From assembly GCA_905214345.1 (NCBI GenBank), contig CAJMLV010000018.1, positions 1 to 56,660 of the forward strand: a DNA stretch of 56,660 nucleotides, read 5' to 3'. Shown here piece after piece: positions 15,689-24,768 of this stretch. A program made the position numbers and the translations under genes. This DNA comes from an uncultured bacterium. Its GTDB lineage: Bacteria; Bacillota; Clostridia; Oscillospirales; Ruminococcaceae. The number at the start of each line of letters is the position of its first letter. Position 1 is the stretch's first letter. The notes beneath the pieces are model-generated. The model was given only the letters and a program-made list of their open reading frames with translations, was not told where the DNA came from and did not search any database.

Positions 15689-16870
15689 ATGAACGAATTC
15701 CAGCTGAAATACGGCACCAATCCCAACCAGAAGCCCGCCCGCATCTTTATGGAGAACGGCGCTGAGCTGCCTGTCACCATCCTGAACGGCAAGCCGGGTT
15801 ACATCAATTTTCTGGACGCGTTCAACAGCTACCAGCTGGTCAAGGACCTGAAAAAAGCCCTGGGCCTGCCGGCCGCTGCCAGCTTCAAGCATGTATCCCC
15901 CGCCGGTGCCGCCGTGGGCCTGCCCCTGGACGACACCCTGCGCCGGATGTACCACATCGACGCCGACGCGGAGCTCTCTCCCCTGGCCTGCGCTTACGCC
16001 CGTGCCCGCGGTGCCGACCGCATGTCCAGCTTCGGCGACTGGATTGCCCTGTCCGACGTGTGCGACCTGGCCACTGCCAAGCTGATCCAGCATGAAGTTT
16101 CCGACGGCATCATCGCCCCCGGTTATGACGCCGACGCCCTGGAAGTGCTCAAGAGCAAGAAGAAGGGCAACTACAACGTGGTGGCCATCGATCCCGACTA
16201 CGTTCCCGCGCCTCTGGAGCGCCGCACTGTGTTCGGCGTGACCTTTGAACAGGGCCGTCAGGACCTGGAGATTACCGCCGACACCATGCTGCAGAACATC
16301 GTGACCAAGGCCAAGGACCTGACCGAGGACCAGAAGCGTGATCTGGTGATGAGCCTGATCGTGCTGAAGTACACCCAGTCCAACAGCGTCTGCTATGTGC
16401 AGGGCGGCCAGACCATCGGCGTGGGCGCCGGTCAGCAGAGCCGCATCCACTGCACCCGTCTGGCGGGCCAGAAGGCCGACAACTGGCAGCTGCGCCACAT
16501 GCCCAAGGTGCTGGATCTGCCGTTCCGTGCCGACATCTCCAAGCCCAACCGCGACAACGCCATCGACGTCTACATCGGGGATACCCCGGAGGATGTGATC
16601 GGCGACGATGTCTGGGCCGAGACCTTCACCGAGCAGCCCGCTCCCCTGACCGCCGAGGAAAAGAAAGCCTGGCTGTCTAAAGTGCACGGCGTCTGCCTGG
16701 GCAGCGATGCCTTCTTCCCCTTCGGCGACAACATCGAGCGCGCCCGCCGCAGCGGCGTGGACGCCATTGTGCAGCCCGGCGGTTCCATCCGTGACCAGCA
16801 GGTCATCGACACCTGCGACAAGTACGGCATCGTGATGGCTTTCTGCGGCATCCGCCTGTTCCATCACTGA
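15689..16870 (+). CDS. AICAR formyltransferase (stand-alone, lacks the PurH cyclohydrolase domain)
   Basis: The 393-residue protein matches only the transformylase part of PurH. It starts at LKYGTNPNQKP (equivalent to LRYGENPHQ of PurH), has SFKHVSPAGAA, SFGDWIALSD, the conserved GVGAGQQSRIHCTRLA, and ends with the hallmark GSDAFFPF, AIVQPGGSIRD and FCGIRLFHH. The ~200-residue MGS-like domain is absent and no sequence for it exists upstream. Start at 15689 follows gtggaggg; purO ends 2 bp earlier. It formylates AICAR with 10-formyl-THF. Together with the preceding PurO-like protein it substitutes for bifunctional PurH. Confidence 0.92.
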   Translation: MNEFQLKYGTNPNQKPARIFMENGAELPVTILNGKPGYINFLDAFNSYQLVKDLKKALGLPAAASFKHVSPAGAAVGLPLDDTLRRMYHIDADAELSPLACAYARARGADRMSSFGDWIALSDVCDLATAKLIQHEVSDGIIAPGYDADALEVLKSKKKGNYNVVAIDPDYVPAPLERRTVFGVTFEQGRQDLEITADTMLQNIVTKAKDLTEDQKRDLVMSLIVLKYTQSNSVCYVQGGQTIGVGAGQQSRIHCTRLAGQKADNWQLRHMPKVLDLPFRADISKPNRDNAIDVYIGDTPEDVIGDDVWAETFTEQPAPLTAEEKKAWLSKVHGVCLGSDAFFPFGDNIERARRSGVDAIVQPGGSIRDQQVIDTCDKYGIVMAFCGIRLFHH

Positions 16871-16890
16871 TACGCAAAGGAGTTTTTGCG

Positions 16891-18195
16891 ATGAAGATTT
16901 TAGTCGTTGGCGGCGGCGGACGGGAACACGCCATCATCCGCGCGCTGAAAAAGAGCCCCGCCTGCACCGAGATCTGGTGCGCGCCGGGCAACGGCGGCAT
17001 CGCCTGTGACGCCACCTGCAAGGACATCAAGGCCACCGATGTGGACGCCATGGTTGCCTTTGCCAAAGAAGAAGGCTTCGACTACGCCGTGGTGGCCCAG
17101 GATGATCCTCTGGCCCTGGGAATGGTGGATGCGCTGGCCAAGGTGGGGATTCCCGCTTTTGGTCCCAACGCTGCCGCCGCCCGCATCGAGGCCAGCAAGG
17201 TCTTCAGCAAGGACCTGATGAAGAAATACGGCATTCCCACCGCCAAGTACGAGACCTTTGACGATCCCGAAGCTGCCATGGGCTACATCCGCAGCGAGGG
17301 CAAGTATCCGGTGGTCATCAAGGCTGACGGCCTGGCCCTGGGCAAGGGCGTTCTGATCTGCCAGAACGAAGCAGAAGCCGAGGATGGTCTGAAGGAGATC
17401 ATGCTGGACAAGAAGTTCGGTGCTTCCGGCAACCATGTGGTGGTGGAAGAATTCCTCACCGGCCCCGAAGTGAGCGTGCTGTCCTTCTGCGACGGCAAGA
17501 CCGTGGTGCCCATGGTTTCCAGCATGGACCACAAGCGCGCTCTGGACCATGACGAAGGGCTGAACACCGGCGGCATGGGTACCATTGCCCCCAACCCCTA
17601 CTACACCCCCGCCGTGGCCGAAGAGTGCATGCGCACCATCTTTGCCCCCACCGTGGCCGCCATGCAGGCGGAAGGCTGCCCCTTCAAGGGCTGCCTGTAC
17701 TTTGGCCTGATGCTGACCCCCGACGGTCCCAAGGTCATCGAGTACAACTGCCGTTTCGGTGACCCCGAAGCCCAGGTGGTGCTGCCCCTGCTGGAAAGCG
17801 ACTTGCTGACCATTATGCAGGCCACCACCGACGGCACCCTGGACAAGACCGAAGTCAAGTTTTCCGACGGTGCCGCCGCCTGCGTGATCATGGCTTCCGG
17901 CGGGTATCCCCTGGCTTACGAAAAGGGCAAGGAGATCACCGGGCTGGAAAACGGCCAGCTGCCCGGCGCGGCGGATGTGACCGTCTACCATGCCGGTACC
18001 GCCCGCAAGGGTGACACGCTGGTCACTGCCGGCGGCCGTGTGCTGGGTGTGACCGCCACTGCCCCCGACCTGGCCGCCGCCCTGAAAAAGGCTTATGCGG
18101 CCACAGAGCAGATTCACTTTGAGGGCGCGCACAAGCGCAGCGACATCGGCGCCCGTGCGCTGGCTGCCCTGAACTGCCCGAAGGAGGAAAAATAA
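16891..18195 (+). CDS. purD: Phosphoribosylamine-glycine ligase
   Basis: PurD joins glycine to phosphoribosylamine. The 434-residue ATP-grasp enzyme begins MKILVVGGGGREHAI and shows PVVIKADGLALGKGV (ATP-grasp lid) near residue 140, NTGGMGTIAPNPYY, and IEYNCRFGDPEAQVVLPLL (metal-binding region). The start follows aaaggag. The purL gene begins on the base after its stop codon. Confidence 0.95.
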   Translation: MKILVVGGGGREHAIIRALKKSPACTEIWCAPGNGGIACDATCKDIKATDVDAMVAFAKEEGFDYAVVAQDDPLALGMVDALAKVGIPAFGPNAAAARIEASKVFSKDLMKKYGIPTAKYETFDDPEAAMGYIRSEGKYPVVIKADGLALGKGVLICQNEAEAEDGLKEIMLDKKFGASGNHVVVEEFLTGPEVSVLSFCDGKTVVPMVSSMDHKRALDHDEGLNTGGMGTIAPNPYYTPAVAEECMRTIFAPTVAAMQAEGCPFKGCLYFGLMLTPDGPKVIEYNCRFGDPEAQVVLPLLESDLLTIMQATTDGTLDKTEVKFSDGAAACVIMASGGYPLAYEKGKEITGLENGQLPGAADVTVYHAGTARKGDTLVTAGGRVLGVTATAPDLAAALKKAYAATEQIHFEGAHKRSDIGARALAALNCPKEEK

Positions 18196-21100
18196 ATGGT
18201 TTACCGCATTTATGTGGAGAAAAAGCCCGGTTTTGACGGCGAGGCTCAGGGTCTTTACCATGAGCTGACCGAACTGCTGGGCATTGCCGGGCTGAAAAGC
18301 CTGCGCCTGCTGAACCGCTATGACGTGGAAGGCATTGACCGCGACCTGTTCGAGAAGGCCGTCCCCACCGTGTTCAGCGAGCCCCCGGTGGACGTGACCT
18401 ACGACACCCTGCCTGAGGGCAGCACCGTCTTTGCGGCGGAATACCTGCCCGGTCAGTTTGACCAGCGGGCGGACTCCGCTTCCCAGTGCATCCAGCTGCT
18501 GAGCCAGGGCGAACGTCCCGACGTGCGCAGCGCCCGGGTGTATATGCTGGAAGGCGACCTGTCCGAGGAGGACCTGGCTGCCATCAAGAAGTATGTCATC
18601 AACCCGGTGGAGGCCCGGGAAGCCAGCCTGGAAGAGCGCGAGACCCTGAAAATGGAGTTTGCGGTGCCTTCCGCCGTGGAGACCCTCACCGGCTTCATTG
18701 CCATGGATGACGAGGCACTGGAAGCCTTCCGCCAGGAAAAAGGCCTGGCCATGGACCATGCGGACATCGTTTTCTGCCAGAACTATTTCCGCAGCGAGGA
18801 CCGCGATCCCACCATCACCGAGATCAAGGTCATCGATACCTACTGGAGTGACCACTGCCGCCACACCACCTTCGGCACCATCATCGACGATGTGACTATC
18901 GACGACGAGATCGTCAAGGCTGCGTTTGACCGTTACATGGCCCTGCGGGACGAAACCGGCCGCAACGCCAAGAACCGCACCCTGATGGACTGCGCCACCA
19001 TCGGCGCCAAGGCCCTGAAGCAGCGGGGCATCCTGAAGAATCTGGACGAGAGCGAGGAAATCAACGCCTGCACCGTCAAGATCAAGTGCGATGTGGACGG
19101 CGAACAGCAGGACTGGCTCTTCCTGTTCAAAAATGAGACTCACAACCACCCCACTGAGATCGAGCCTTTCGGCGGCGCAGCCACCTGCATCGGCGGCGCC
19201 ATCCGCGATCCCCTGTCCGGCCGCAGCTATGTTTATCAGGCCATGCGCGTGACCGGCGCCGGCGATCCGCTGAAGCCCGTTTCCGAGACCATGCCCGGCA
19301 AGCTGCCCCAGCGCAAGCTGGTGACCACCGCTGCCCAGGGCTATTCCAGCTACGGCAACCAGATCGGCCTGGCCACCGGTCAGGTGGATGAACTGTATCA
19401 TCCCGGTTATGTGGCCAAGCGCATGGAGATCGGCGCTGTGGTGGGTGCCGCACCCGCCAAGAACGTGCGCCGTGAAGAGCCCGCCCCCGGGGATGTCATC
19501 ATCCTGCTGGGCGGCCGCACCGGCCGTGACGGCATCGGCGGCGCCACCGGTTCCAGCAAGGCGCACAAGCTGTCCAGCCTGGAGACCTGCGGTGCCGAGG
19601 TGCAGAAGGGCAACGCTCCCATCGAGCGCAAGCTGCAGCGTCTGTTCCGCCGTGAGGACGCCTGCCGGATGATCAAGCGCTGCAACGACTTCGGCGCAGG
19701 CGGCGTGTCTGTTGCCATCGGCGAGCTGGCCGACGGCCTGCACATCGACCTGAACAAGGTCACCAAGAAGTACGAAGGTCTGGACGGCACCGAACTGGCC
19801 ATCAGCGAAAGCCAGGAGCGCATGGCTGTGGCCGTGGCTGCCGAGGATGCCGACCGCTTCATCGCCCTGGCCAACGAGGAAAACCTGGAAGCCACCGTGG
19901 TGGCCACCGTCACCGAGGAGAAGCGGATGGTGGAAGTGTGGAACGGCACTGCCATCGTCAACCTGTCCCGTGAATTCCTGAACTCCAACGGCGCTGAGCG
20001 CCATGCCAACGCCCACATTGTGGCGGGCAAGACCTGGAAGCCGAAATGGCCCGGCAATACCCTGACCGAAAAGATGGAAGCCATGGTGGGCGACCTGAAT
20101 GTCTGCAGCAAGAAGGGCCTGGGCGAGCGTTTCGACTCCACCATCGGTGCAGCCACTGTGCTGATGCCCTACGGCGGCAAATACCAGCTGACGCCTTCCA
20201 TGGCGATGGCTGCCAAGCTGCCGGTGGACGGTGAGACCACCACCTGCTCCGGCATGGCCTGGGGCTTCAACCCCTACCTGACCGAAGCGGACCCCTACCG
20301 CGGCGCCTACATGGCCGTGGTGGAGAGCGTGACCAAGTTGGTTTGCGCCGGTTTCCATCACGAGGACATGTACCTGACCTTCCAGGAATACTTTGAGCAT
20401 CTGGGCGACAAGCCGGAACGCTGGGGCAAGCCCCTGGCCGCTCTGCTGGGCGCTCTGGACGCTCAGATGGGCCTGGGTATCGCCTCCATCGGCGGCAAGG
20501 ACAGCATGTCCGGCAGCTTTGAAGGTCTGGACGTGCCCCCCACGCTGGTCAGCTTTGCCACTGCTGTGGGCAATACCCGCGATGTACTGAGCCCCGAGTT
20601 CAAGAAGGCCAACAGCTCTGTGGTCATCCTGAAGCCCCAGTACAAGGATGGCCTGCCCGAAGTGAACAGCCTGCTCTCCATCTACAAGATCGTGGAGCAG
20701 ATGATCGACGAGGGCAAGGTCCTGGCTGCCGCAACCCCCGGATTCGGCGGCATCGGCGAAGCGCTGTTCAAGATGTGCGTGGGCAACCGCGTGGGTCTGA
20801 ACATGAGCAAGGATTTCCGCCCCGAACGGCTGTTTGAGCCCTGCTACGGCGCAGTGATCCTGGAACTGCTGGACGCTACCGCCGGCGAGTTCCTGGGCTT
20901 CACCACCGTGGATTACACCATGAACGTGGGCGGCGAAACGCTGGATCTGGCCCACCTGCAGGAAGTGTGGGAGCGCAAGCTGGAGCCTGTCTTCCCCTAT
21001 CGCCGTGCCGGCGAGGAAGTGAAGGCGCTGGAGTACCGCTGCAACGCCTTCCAGCGCGTGGCCCCCGCCGTGCGCCTGGCTACCCCGCGGGTTATCATCC

Positions 21101-21882
21101 CCGTCTTCCCCGGCACCAACTGCGAGTATGACACCGCCCGGGCTTTCCGCCGTGCGGGCGGCGACCCCCATATTCTGGTGCTGAAGAACCTGACCCCCGC
21201 TGACGTGGCCGAAAGCTGCGAAGCTCTGGTGAAGGAGATCGATGCGGCTCAGATCCTGATGCTGCCGGGCGGTTTCTCCGGCGGCGACGAGCCCGACGGT
21301 TCCGCCAAGTTCATCTCCGCCTTCTTCCGCGCCCCGGCTGTGGCCGACGCGGTGAACCGCCTGCTGCAGGAGCGCGATGGTCTGGCCCTGGGTATCTGCA
21401 ACGGTTTCCAGGCTCTGATCAAGCTGGGTCTTGTCCCCTACGGCGAGATTCGCCCCATCACCAAGGACGACCCGACCCTGACCTTCAACACGGTGCATCG
21501 TCACCAGAGCATGCTGGTGCGCACCCGCGTGGCTTCCAACAAGAGCCCCTGGCTTTCTGAGTGCGACATCAATGATGAACACCTCATTGCCATCAGCCAC
21601 GGCGAAGGCCGGTTCGTCTGCAGCGACGCCTTGCTGCAGCAGCTGATCGCCAACGGTCAGGTTGCCACTCAATATGTGGACCTGAATTGCGTGCCCACCA
21701 TGGACCAGCGCTACAACCCCAACGGCAGTGTGATGGCCATTGAAGGCATCACCAGCCCGGACGGCCGTGTGTTCGGCAAGATGGGCCACAGCGAGCGCAG
21801 CGCCGACCAGCTGTACAAGAACGTGGGCGGCGACAAGTATCAGCCCATCTTTGAGGGCGGCGTGAACTACTTCAAGCTGTAA
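18196..21882 (+). CDS. purL: Formylglycinamidine ribonucleotide synthase, single-chain (PurL with glutaminase)
   Basis: This 1228-residue protein combines an N-terminal PurS-like part, two PurM-like synthetase halves (for example SDHCRHTTF near residue 218, FKNETHNHPTEIEPF near 310 and GGKDSMSGSF near 766) and a C-terminal class I glutamine amidotransferase. In the last domain Cys1068 in LGICNGFQAL is the nucleophile, preceded by PGGFSGGDE, and a GEGRF segment carries the histidine region. Many Firmicutes use separate PurS, PurQ and PurL proteins; this clostridial form is fused. It converts FGAR to FGAM with ATP and glutamine. Confidence 0.95.
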   Translation: MVYRIYVEKKPGFDGEAQGLYHELTELLGIAGLKSLRLLNRYDVEGIDRDLFEKAVPTVFSEPPVDVTYDTLPEGSTVFAAEYLPGQFDQRADSASQCIQLLSQGERPDVRSARVYMLEGDLSEEDLAAIKKYVINPVEAREASLEERETLKMEFAVPSAVETLTGFIAMDDEALEAFRQEKGLAMDHADIVFCQNYFRSEDRDPTITEIKVIDTYWSDHCRHTTFGTIIDDVTIDDEIVKAAFDRYMALRDETGRNAKNRTLMDCATIGAKALKQRGILKNLDESEEINACTVKIKCDVDGEQQDWLFLFKNETHNHPTEIEPFGGAATCIGGAIRDPLSGRSYVYQAMRVTGAGDPLKPVSETMPGKLPQRKLVTTAAQGYSSYGNQIGLATGQVDELYHPGYVAKRMEIGAVVGAAPAKNVRREEPAPGDVIILLGGRTGRDGIGGATGSSKAHKLSSLETCGAEVQKGNAPIERKLQRLFRREDACRMIKRCNDFGAGGVSVAIGELADGLHIDLNKVTKKYEGLDGTELAISESQERMAVAVAAEDADRFIALANEENLEATVVATVTEEKRMVEVWNGTAIVNLSREFLNSNGAERHANAHIVAGKTWKPKWPGNTLTEKMEAMVGDLNVCSKKGLGERFDSTIGAATVLMPYGGKYQLTPSMAMAAKLPVDGETTTCSGMAWGFNPYLTEADPYRGAYMAVVESVTKLVCAGFHHEDMYLTFQEYFEHLGDKPERWGKPLAALLGALDAQMGLGIASIGGKDSMSGSFEGLDVPPTLVSFATAVGNTRDVLSPEFKKANSSVVILKPQYKDGLPEVNSLLSIYKIVEQMIDEGKVLAAATPGFGGIGEALFKMCVGNRVGLNMSKDFRPERLFEPCYGAVILELLDATAGEFLGFTTVDYTMNVGGETLDLAHLQEVWERKLEPVFPYRRAGEEVKALEYRCNAFQRVAPAVRLATPRVIIPVFPGTNCEYDTARAFRRAGGDPHILVLKNLTPADVAESCEALVKEIDAAQILMLPGGFSGGDEPDGSAKFISAFFRAPAVADAVNRLLQERDGLALGICNGFQALIKLGLVPYGEIRPITKDDPTLTFNTVHRHQSMLVRTRVASNKSPWLSECDINDEHLIAISHGEGRFVCSDALLQQLIANGQVATQYVDLNCVPTMDQRYNPNGSVMAIEGITSPDGRVFGKMGHSERSADQLYKNVGGDKYQPIFEGGVNYFKL

Positions 21883-21917
21883 TGCGCCCCACCCCCGACA
21901 GATAAGGAGAATCTTTC

Positions 21918-23351
21918 ATGGCACATGATCGTTATATCTCGCCCTTCTCCACCCGGTATGCTTCGGACGAGATGCAGTATATTTTTTCCGATGACAACAA
22001 GTTCCGCACCTGGCGCCGTCTGTGGATTGCCCTGGCCAAAGCCGAGCAGAAGCAGGGCCTGGACATCACCGACGAGCAGATCGCCGAGCTGGAAGCCCAC
22101 AAGGACGACATCAACTACGAAGAGGCTGCCACCCGGGAAAAGCTGGTCCGTCATGACGTGATGAGCCACGTCTATGCCTACGGTCTGCAGTGCCCCAACG
22201 CCAAGGGCATCATCCACCTGGGCGCCACCAGCTGCTATGTGGGCGACAACACCGACGTGATCATCATGCGCCAGGGCCTGGAACTGGTGCGCAAGAAGAT
22301 CATCGGCACCCTGGCCAACCTGGCCAAGTTTGCTGACGAGTACAAGGACATGCCCTGCCTGGCCTACACCCACTGCCAGCCCGCACAGCTCACCACCGTG
22401 GGCAAGCGCGCCACTCTGTGGATGAACGAACTGTATATGGACCTGCAGGAGATCGAGCATCAGGCTTCCCAGCTGGCCCTGCGCGGCGTGAAAGGCACCA
22501 CCGGCACCCAGGCCAGCTTTATGGAACTGTTCGGCGGCGATTCCGCCAAGGTCAAGGCAGTGGAAGCCGATGTCTGCGCTCAGATGGGCTTTGACAAGGT
22601 GGTTCCGGTCTGCGGCCAGACTTACAGCCGCAAGGTGGACTACAACGTGCTGTCTTCTCTGGCCGGCCTTGCCCAGAGCGCCATGAAGATGGCCACCGAC
22701 ATCCGCCTGCTGGCCAACTTCAAGGAAATGGAAGAGCCCTTTGAAAAGAACCAGATCGGTTCTTCCGCCATGCCCTACAAGCGCAACCCCATGCGCTGCG
22801 AGCGCATCTGCGCCCTGGCCCGCTACCTGATGATCGACGTGCTGAACCCCGCCGTGACCGCCGGTACCCAGTGGTTTGAACGCACCCTGGACGACAGCGC
22901 CAACAAGCGCATCGCCATGGCGGAAGGTTTCCTGGCCGCCGATGCCATCCTGAACATCCTGCTGAATGTTTCCGACGGCCTGGTGGTGTATCCCAAGGTC
23001 ATCCGCAGCCGCGTGATGGCAGAGCTGCCCTTTATGGCCAGCGAAAATATCATGATGAAGGCTGTGAAGAAGGGCGGCGACCGTCAGGAACTGCACGAAC
23101 GCCTGCGCACCCATGCGGTGGCTGCCGCTGCCGTTGTCAAGCAGGAAGGCCTGCCCAACGACATGATCGCCCGCGTGGAATCTGACCCCGCTTTTGGCCT
23201 GACCCGTGAGGAGATCGAAGCTGAGCTGGCTCCCGAGGCCTTTACCGGCCGTTCTGCCGAACAGGTGACGGATTACCTGAATGAGTACATCCGCCCCGTT
23301 CTGGAGGCCAATCCCGATGCCCTGGGCCAGAAGGCTGAACTGAGCGTCTGA
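21918..23351 (+). CDS. purB: Adenylosuccinate lyase
   Basis: PurB acts twice in purine synthesis, splitting SAICAR and adenylosuccinate. The 477-residue protein has LGATSCYVGDN, TGTQASFMELF, and the fumarase-superfamily signature GSSAMPYKRNPMRCE near residue 282, which carries the flexible catalytic loop. The start follows ataaggag. It is the last gene of the operon and is followed by a strong terminator. Confidence 0.95.
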   Translation: MAHDRYISPFSTRYASDEMQYIFSDDNKFRTWRRLWIALAKAEQKQGLDITDEQIAELEAHKDDINYEEAATREKLVRHDVMSHVYAYGLQCPNAKGIIHLGATSCYVGDNTDVIIMRQGLELVRKKIIGTLANLAKFADEYKDMPCLAYTHCQPAQLTTVGKRATLWMNELYMDLQEIEHQASQLALRGVKGTTGTQASFMELFGGDSAKVKAVEADVCAQMGFDKVVPVCGQTYSRKVDYNVLSSLAGLAQSAMKMATDIRLLANFKEMEEPFEKNQIGSSAMPYKRNPMRCERICALARYLMIDVLNPAVTAGTQWFERTLDDSANKRIAMAEGFLAADAILNILLNVSDGLVVYPKVIRSRVMAELPFMASENIMMKAVKKGGDRQELHERLRTHAVAAAAVVKQEGLPNDMIARVESDPAFGLTREEIEAELAPEAFTGRSAEQVTDYLNEYIRPVLEANPDALGQKAELSV

Positions 23352-23381
23352 GTTCATCAGACAAGCATCCTGTAACCCATA

Positions 23382-23428
23382 AAAAGCCCCCGCGGCTTCT
23401 TCCATAAAGGAAGGCCGCGGGGGCTTTT
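23382..23428. terminator. Bidirectional terminator between purB and ftsQ
   Basis: AAAAGCCCCCGCGGC and GCCGCGGGGGCTTTT form a long perfect stem, with TCC/GGA continuing inside. T tracts on both strands serve the convergent purine and division operons. Confidence 0.92.
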
Positions 23429-23456
23429 GTATTTATTTGCTTTTGGCAGACCGGAT

Positions 23457-24689
23457 TCATTCTGCTTCCGGCGTGGGCTGCGGTTCCGGGGTCGCACTGT
23501 CGCCGTCTGTGCCGTCCCCGCCGTCACCGTCGGTGGCTTCGGGGGTGGGCGCCGGTGTGGGGGTGCTGGTATCGCTGTTGAAAGTGGCCTGGATACTGCC
23601 GTCCTCCAGCTGGCGGCTCACATCCAATGTGCCGCGGTCGGAAGATGTCAGGCCATCCCCTTCCACATCCAGGATCAGGTATGCCGCGAAGCGGATCTTG
23701 TAATCCAGGTTGTTGGCCGTACCCAAGGTGACCGAGACCCGGCCCTGGTACAGGAAGTTCAGCTCGGTGAGATCGGTCATATCAATAATGGAGATCCCGT
23801 CCAGCAGGCCGTAGGTATCCAGTTCCTGCATCAGTTGTTCCAGCGTCGCCTGGGCGGTGGTATGGCTGGTCTCGGCGGTGGCCTGCTCGTCACTCTGTGC
23901 CTGCAGGGTCAAAAAGCTGCCGGGTGTGACAGACTGCCCCTGGGCGGCGTTGGCTTCCAGCCAGATCAGGCCTTCCGGCTGGGTGTCACTGGCACGCAGC
24001 ACCTTCAGATGGTCGCTGAGCACCAGCCACTGGGCACCGTACTGCAGCATGAACCGCTCGGTGGCGGGTTGCACCTTCACCACCACCGTACCGGGCATCT
24101 GGGTGCCCACTTCGGCCACATCCAGATACGGCAGGTTGTTCAGAAGAATCTGAGATTTCTCCTTGGTGGAGAATCCGAACAGGTTATCTCCCTCCGCAAT
24201 GCCCAACAGGCTGATGATCTGGTCTTCGGAGTAGATACCGGTATTGGCCGGGGTAGAGCCGTCGGTGTTCTCGATGCGGAAATCGGTGACCTTGAACAGC
24301 AGATTGATGGAAAGGATCACACCGCCGATCAAGGCTGCCAGCACCAGCAGCATGCCCAGCATGGCACGATGGCGACGCTTGCGCAGCTGCTCGGCGTGGG
24401 TGACGCGGCGGGGCGGACGGCGGTTGGGGTTCTGGCGGTAGGCCGGACTCTGAGGGTTCTGGGGCGGTTGAGGGCGCCGGACATTGCCGGAGCCGTTCGG
24501 CGCCTGCTGCGGAGCGGTCCGGCGCTGGGCGGAAGGCTTTGCCTGGCGGGATGCCGGCGGCACCTGCCGGGTCGGCTGTCCCTGTTTGGTCAGGCCCAGA
24601 CGGCTTTTCATGCTGCGGGGTGCCGGGCGGCGGTTGGGCGGCGGGGTCGCGGCGGCTTTCTGCCGGCGGCTTCGCTGGTCTCGGTCCAT
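23457..24689 (-). CDS. ftsQ: Cell division protein FtsQ/DivIB
   Basis: The ATG at 24689 follows aaaggagg; an earlier start is possible but lacks a ribosome site. The 410-residue protein has an unusually long Pro/Arg/Gln-rich cytosolic tail (about 110 residues), one membrane helix (MLGMLLVLAALIGGVILSI), a POTRA-like domain starting at FKVTDFRIEN, and the FtsQ beta domain. The last ~35 residues are Pro/Thr/Asp/Glu-rich (TPTPAPTPEATDGDGG) and probably disordered or wall-spanning. It is the last gene of the cluster and acts with FtsL and the septal PBP. The two low-complexity tails are long for the family. Confidence 0.85.
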   Translation of the reverse strand: MDRDQRSRRQKAAATPPPNRRPAPRSMKSRLGLTKQGQPTRQVPPASRQAKPSAQRRTAPQQAPNGSGNVRRPQPPQNPQSPAYRQNPNRRPPRRVTHAEQLRKRRHRAMLGMLLVLAALIGGVILSINLLFKVTDFRIENTDGSTPANTGIYSEDQIISLLGIAEGDNLFGFSTKEKSQILLNNLPYLDVAEVGTQMPGTVVVKVQPATERFMLQYGAQWLVLSDHLKVLRASDTQPEGLIWLEANAAQGQSVTPGSFLTLQAQSDEQATAETSHTTAQATLEQLMQELDTYGLLDGISIIDMTDLTELNFLYQGRVSVTLGTANNLDYKIRFAAYLILDVEGDGLTSSDRGTLDVSRQLEDGSIQATFNSDTSTPTPAPTPEATDGDGGDGTDGDSATPEPQPTPEAE

Positions 24690-24735
24690 CCGCGGCCTCC
24701 TTTCTGTGTCGTTACTCAAAAATCATTCTGCGCAC

Positions 24736-24763
24736 AAAACGCCCCGCACAGGGTGGGGCGTTC
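24736..24763 (-). terminator. Weak terminator-like hairpin between murG and ftsQ
   Basis: AACGCCCC (24738-24745) and GGGGCGTT (24755-24762) form an 8-bp stem. On the minus strand it is followed by only four Ts, so partial termination before ftsQ is more likely than a full stop. Confidence 0.55.
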
Positions 24764-24768
24764 ATGAC

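Noticed and set aside
16900..21789. Very long open frame (1629 codons) on the minus strand opposite purD and purL
   Set aside because: It mirrors the codon bias of two certain genes, is rich in His/Gly/Ala/Val as expected from antisense of GC-rich codons, and shows no domain or ribosome site.
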